A program made the position numbers and the translations under genes. Positions 53,761 to 55,825 of a stretch of DNA of 55,825 nucleotides are shown here, piece after piece (the stretch's first letter is position 1; each line of letters begins with the position of its first letter). The notes under the pieces are model-generated. The model was not told the DNA's origin and ran no database searches. It saw nothing but the letters and a program-made list of their open reading frames with translations. Origin of the DNA: Antarctobacter heliothermus (GTDB lineage: Bacteria; Pseudomonadota; Alphaproteobacteria; Rhodobacterales; Rhodobacteraceae); NCBI RefSeq assembly GCF_900188425.1, contig NZ_FZON01000031.1, forward strand, positions 1 to 55,825, in the 5' to 3' direction.

Positions 53761-54885
53761 GTGCTGCATGTCTCCTTGCTCGCGGCCATGATGTCGCTGG
53801 GCGCCGCCATGACCCTGTTCATGGCCCGCGTCTCGATGGTGGGGCGCTATGGTGCCTCTTCAGCGGCGCTCGGCCTCTTCTTTGGTTTGACGACTGTCTC
53901 CGCAGGCTGTCTGCTGGCGACGTTGCTATGGCCGGACACCGCGCTGCAGCCGTGGCGCGCCGTGATCGGGGCCGGATCACTTCCCGCGCTCTACCTGCAT
54001 TTCGCGCTCGGGTCGGACCCGGACCGTCGCCCGGACCCTGCGATATTGCGGCATCTGGTGCCGATGCTGGCGGTCGCGGTGTCCGTCCTGACTGGCGCAT
54101 TCTGGGCAATCGACCCGATCCTGTTCGTGACCTATGGCGTGTACCTGTGGGCCCTGACGGGCCTGCTTCGCAAGGGCGCGCGCCATTTCCGTGATCTCGG
54201 CCCGCACCTGGGGACGACACTGATCTGGTTGCGCATCGTGATCGGGGTTATCTGCGCCAGCCTGATTCTCGAGATGGAGATCTTCACCGACCTGGCCCGG
54301 GGTGGCGCATTCGAAGCGTCGCTGCCGCTGCTGCTGTCCACGGCGCTGTTCTTTGGTCTCGTCTCATATGCCTTGCTCGGCGCCATGGGGCGTCCGTCGC
54401 TGTTCGAGCATGTCTACAATATGCTCGCCGAACGGGCGCCGCCTCGGGATGGAGCGGACGACAAACCGCAACCCGAGCCGGACGATCATGCTCTCTTTGC
54501 GCGCCTTGACGCCTTCCTGGACGATCCGGAGATCCTTGCCGACGACTCCCTGACCCTGAGCCGGGTGAGCAGACGCCTGAGCGTTCCGGCGCGATCGGTC
54601 AGCGTCGCAGTGAACCGTGTTGCCGGGCAAAGCTTTTCCGACCTGCTCAATGACCGCAGAATAACTCTGGCCGCCCGTCTCATCGACGAGGACCACAAGC
54701 GCCCGCTCCTGGATATCATGTACGCGGCAGGCTTCGGCGCGAAGTCCAACTTCTACAAGCAATTCAAGCGTCGCATGGGCATCACGCCCGCCGCATTCCG
54801 GGCCCAAGGCGTTGCAGGTCGTCGCACGCGACGGCAAGAGGCTTGCCTTGGACAGAAAGGAACGCCCCGCCAGGATTTCGACTAG
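53761..54885 (+). CDS. AraC-family regulator with N-terminal 7TM domain
   Basis: 374 residues from GTG 53761, preceded by AAAGGGGGG. Seven hydrophobic segments fill residues 1 to about 220 (LHVSLLAAMMSLGAAMTLF, LGLFFGLTTVSAGCLLATLL, VPMLAVAVSVLTGAFW, LIWLRIVIGVICASLIL, LPLLLSTALFFGLVSYALLG and others). A cytoplasmic AraC DNA-binding domain follows (about 262-360), with LTLSRVSRRLSVPARSVSVA, FSDLLNDRRITLAARLI and LLDIMYAAGFGAKSNFYKQF. Direct signal capture in the membrane and promoter control in one protein is a known but uncommon design. It faces the secreted hydrolase gene across 165 bp. Confidence 0.85.
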   Translation: MLHVSLLAAMMSLGAAMTLFMARVSMVGRYGASSAALGLFFGLTTVSAGCLLATLLWPDTALQPWRAVIGAGSLPALYLHFALGSDPDRRPDPAILRHLVPMLAVAVSVLTGAFWAIDPILFVTYGVYLWALTGLLRKGARHFRDLGPHLGTTLIWLRIVIGVICASLILEMEIFTDLARGGAFEASLPLLLSTALFFGLVSYALLGAMGRPSLFEHVYNMLAERAPPRDGADDKPQPEPDDHALFARLDAFLDDPEILADDSLTLSRVSRRLSVPARSVSVAVNRVAGQSFSDLLNDRRITLAARLIDEDHKRPLLDIMYAAGFGAKSNFYKQFKRRMGITPAAFRAQGVAGRRTRRQEACLGQKGTPRQDFD

Positions 54886-55328
54886 GCCGGCGGGTGCCGC
54901 ACCATACTCGGACGGAAGGAGCCAAGCCGGACATGCTATAGGGGCTCGGCGTTGCCGACGACAGTGCACCGCACCTCCGAGACCCAGAACGGCTGGAGGC
55001 TGCCGCCGACGTGACTGGCCTTGAGCCGACGTCCACCGACGGTCTGTACGCTGCGCTGCAGCTTTCACATAGGGTCAATCGCTTAACTTGCTGCATTCTG
55101 ACGGCTTGATCGTCGGTCAGCGGGGAATAGCCGCCTTCTGATGAAGCCGATTTCGCCTACGCAGTAATTTTTCGCGACCGCGATAAAGTCTTCGCCGCAA
55201 CGCAGCGAATTTCAGCCAAGCCACCATTCCAACTGTGCAATCTTGGCTGAGTGCAAACCTACCAGCGTAGCCGGGGGATCATTTGAACAAAGCGGTTTTT
55301 CGGTTGCCGTTTGACGAATCGTTGGTCG
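54886..55328. other. Intergenic region, no gene recognised
   Basis: 443 bp after the AraC gene. TCAGCCAAG (55212-55220) and CTTGGCTGA (55242-55250) form a 9-bp inverted repeat with a 21-bp spacer. Short frames on both strands lack recognisable similarity and start signals. The base composition becomes more AT-rich towards 55330, as expected for a promoter region serving the interrupted gene at 55373. Confidence 0.5.
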
Positions 55329-55356
55329 TTTTTGATATTATATCAAATATCAAAAA
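55329..55356. promoter_or_regulatory. AT-rich operator-like dyad
   Basis: TTTTTGATAT (55329-55338) and ATATCAAAAA (55347-55356) are perfect arms. Inside, TTGATAT-T-ATATCAA (55332-55346) is a second perfect dyad, so the TGATA half-site recurs three times. This form is common for GntR-family (FadR/VanR type) operators. It ends 16 bp before the start of the interrupted gene. Confidence 0.65.
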
Positions 55357-55372
55357 CCAGGTGTGAGATGCG

Positions 55373-55516
55373 ATGATCGAAATCAAGAAGATCGAGTTGG
55401 TCGAGTTTTCGTATACGATTTCGAACACAGGGCCGTCTGACGATGGTTACGACACCATCTTTACACCTGGCTCTGGCTTTGTTGCGCAAAGGCTGGTTGA
55501 GGGATTCATCTCGTGA
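55373..55516 (+). pseudogene. Enolase-superfamily-like gene truncated by IS5 insertion
   Basis: ATG 55373 opens MIEIKKIELVEFSYTISNTG and continues PSDDGYDTIFTPGSG before entering the IS5 left end at about 55475. The chimeric frame stops at 55514-55516. The opening resembles the N-terminal capping domain of mandelate racemase/muconate lactonising enzymes (KITRIEL..F.Y...). The rest may lie beyond the IS, outside the window. The assignment is tentative because only about 34 native residues are available. Confidence 0.45.
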
Positions 55517-55825
55517 ATCCAGCGTGGTAGCTGTCCTGCATGAGCAGACCGATCCCGCCGAGCTACAAGACCAAGAACTGGCCGGCCTACAACGAAGCGC
55601 TGAAGCAGCGCGGCTCCCTGACGATCTGGTTCGACCCGGACATGGTCTGGGTGCCACCGCCGACCGGCAAGCGAGGCCGGCAGCCGCTCTATAGCGACGC
55701 CGCGATCCAGGCATGCCTGACGATGAAAGTCCTTTTCGGCATGGCGCTCCGGCAGACGACCGGGTTCGTTGAAAGCCTACTGAGCCTGGTCGGCCTCGAC
55801 TGGGCGGTGCCCGACTTCAGCACAC
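55475..55825 (+). mobile_element. IS5-family insertion sequence, partial
   Basis: It begins with GGCTTTGTTGCGCAAA, a terminus typical of the IS5/IS903 group, at about 55475, and extends past the window end with its transposase gene. The upstream frame of another gene is interrupted at exactly this point, which supports the boundary. Confidence 0.7.
55540..55825 (+). CDS. IS5-family transposase, N-terminal part
   Basis: 95 codons are visible from ATG 55540: SRPIPPSYKTKNWPAYNEAL, then RGSLTIWFDPDMVWVPPPTG, GRQPLYSDAAIQACLTMKVL and FGMALRQTTGFVESLLSLVG. These are the conserved opening of IS5/IS903-group DDE transposases (DUF4096/transposase domain), with the 'W..YN..L..RGSL..W' signature. The catalytic domain lies beyond the window. 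No frameshift is seen in the visible part, so the element could be active. Confidence 0.88.
   Translation, partial: MSRPIPPSYKTKNWPAYNEALKQRGSLTIWFDPDMVWVPPPTGKRGRQPLYSDAAIQACLTMKVLFGMALRQTTGFVESLLSLVGLDWAVPDFST

Overview
The window reads as chromosome of a marine alphaproteobacterium of the Rhodobacteraceae (Roseobacter group). The base composition is GC-rich. Markers of that group include a full-length DddP-type DMSP lyase with every metal ligand in place, a heterotetrameric sarcosine oxidase operon, PntAB transhydrogenase, malate synthase G, a glnB-glnA operon, and the GC-rich 'CCCCCGGGATATTTTTGG' intergenic repeat style I associate with this family. No species can be named from the sequence alone.

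Layout. 1-2560 is insertion-sequence wreckage: a partial IS66-type tnpA, a frameshifted IS3 orfB whose right end lies inside an IS66 tnpC, and that broken tnpC. It stops about 190 bp before dusA, a known integration locus. 2752-9066 is ordinary chromosome: dusA, a TauE/SafE permease with an overlapping 2OG-oxygenase-like gene, an RTX protein, DUF1289, ruvX and ccmI. 9239-14930 is the sarcosine oxidase operon soxB-(small membrane protein)-soxD-soxA-soxG. 15002-27035 carries sodB, a DUF3592 protein, rarD, a LOG-family gene, a repeat-rich LysM protein, an Atm1-like ABC exporter, a CAT-like acetyltransferase, malate synthase G and a class I glutamine amidotransferase-like hydrolase. 27283-33102 holds a two-subunit molybdenum hydroxylase (IorAB-like), a Cys-rich secreted protein, an SDR, a metallo-beta-lactamase-fold protein with a damaged metal motif, and an isoprenylcysteine-methyltransferase-like membrane protein. 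33235-36254 is pntAB. 36689-38991 is a LysR regulator divergent from a cupin-GST pair, with two strong DNA dyads between them. 39253-51866 contains bioY, a hydrolase-OsmC fusion, an EEP phosphatase/nuclease, a Nudix protein, dddP, a DUF3445 protein, mltB, glnA, glnB, a bifunctional NAD(P)HX repair enzyme and a Hint-domain protein. A tRNA-Leu(TAG) at 52013-52096 is followed directly by IS3 debris, a secreted alpha/beta hydrolase divergent from a 7TM-AraC regulator, and an enolase-superfamily-like gene cut by an IS5-family element that runs off the right edge. That segment looks like an acquired block at the tRNA 3' end.

Functional themes. Methylated osmolytes and C1 units are handled by DddP (DMSP to DMS plus acrylate), sarcosine oxidase (sarcosine to glycine plus a C1 unit) and a DUF3445 protein related to heme-dependent N-demethylases. 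Redox and carbon supply come from PntAB and malate synthase. Nitrogen control comes from PII and glutamine synthetase. I found no CRISPR array, rRNA, prophage, integrase or recognisable defence system. The least explained items are the regulatory dyads (37646-37715, 55329-55356, 33187-33220, 49547-49609), the small membrane gene inside the sox operon, the degenerate MBL protein and the 13-residue repeat array of the LysM protein.
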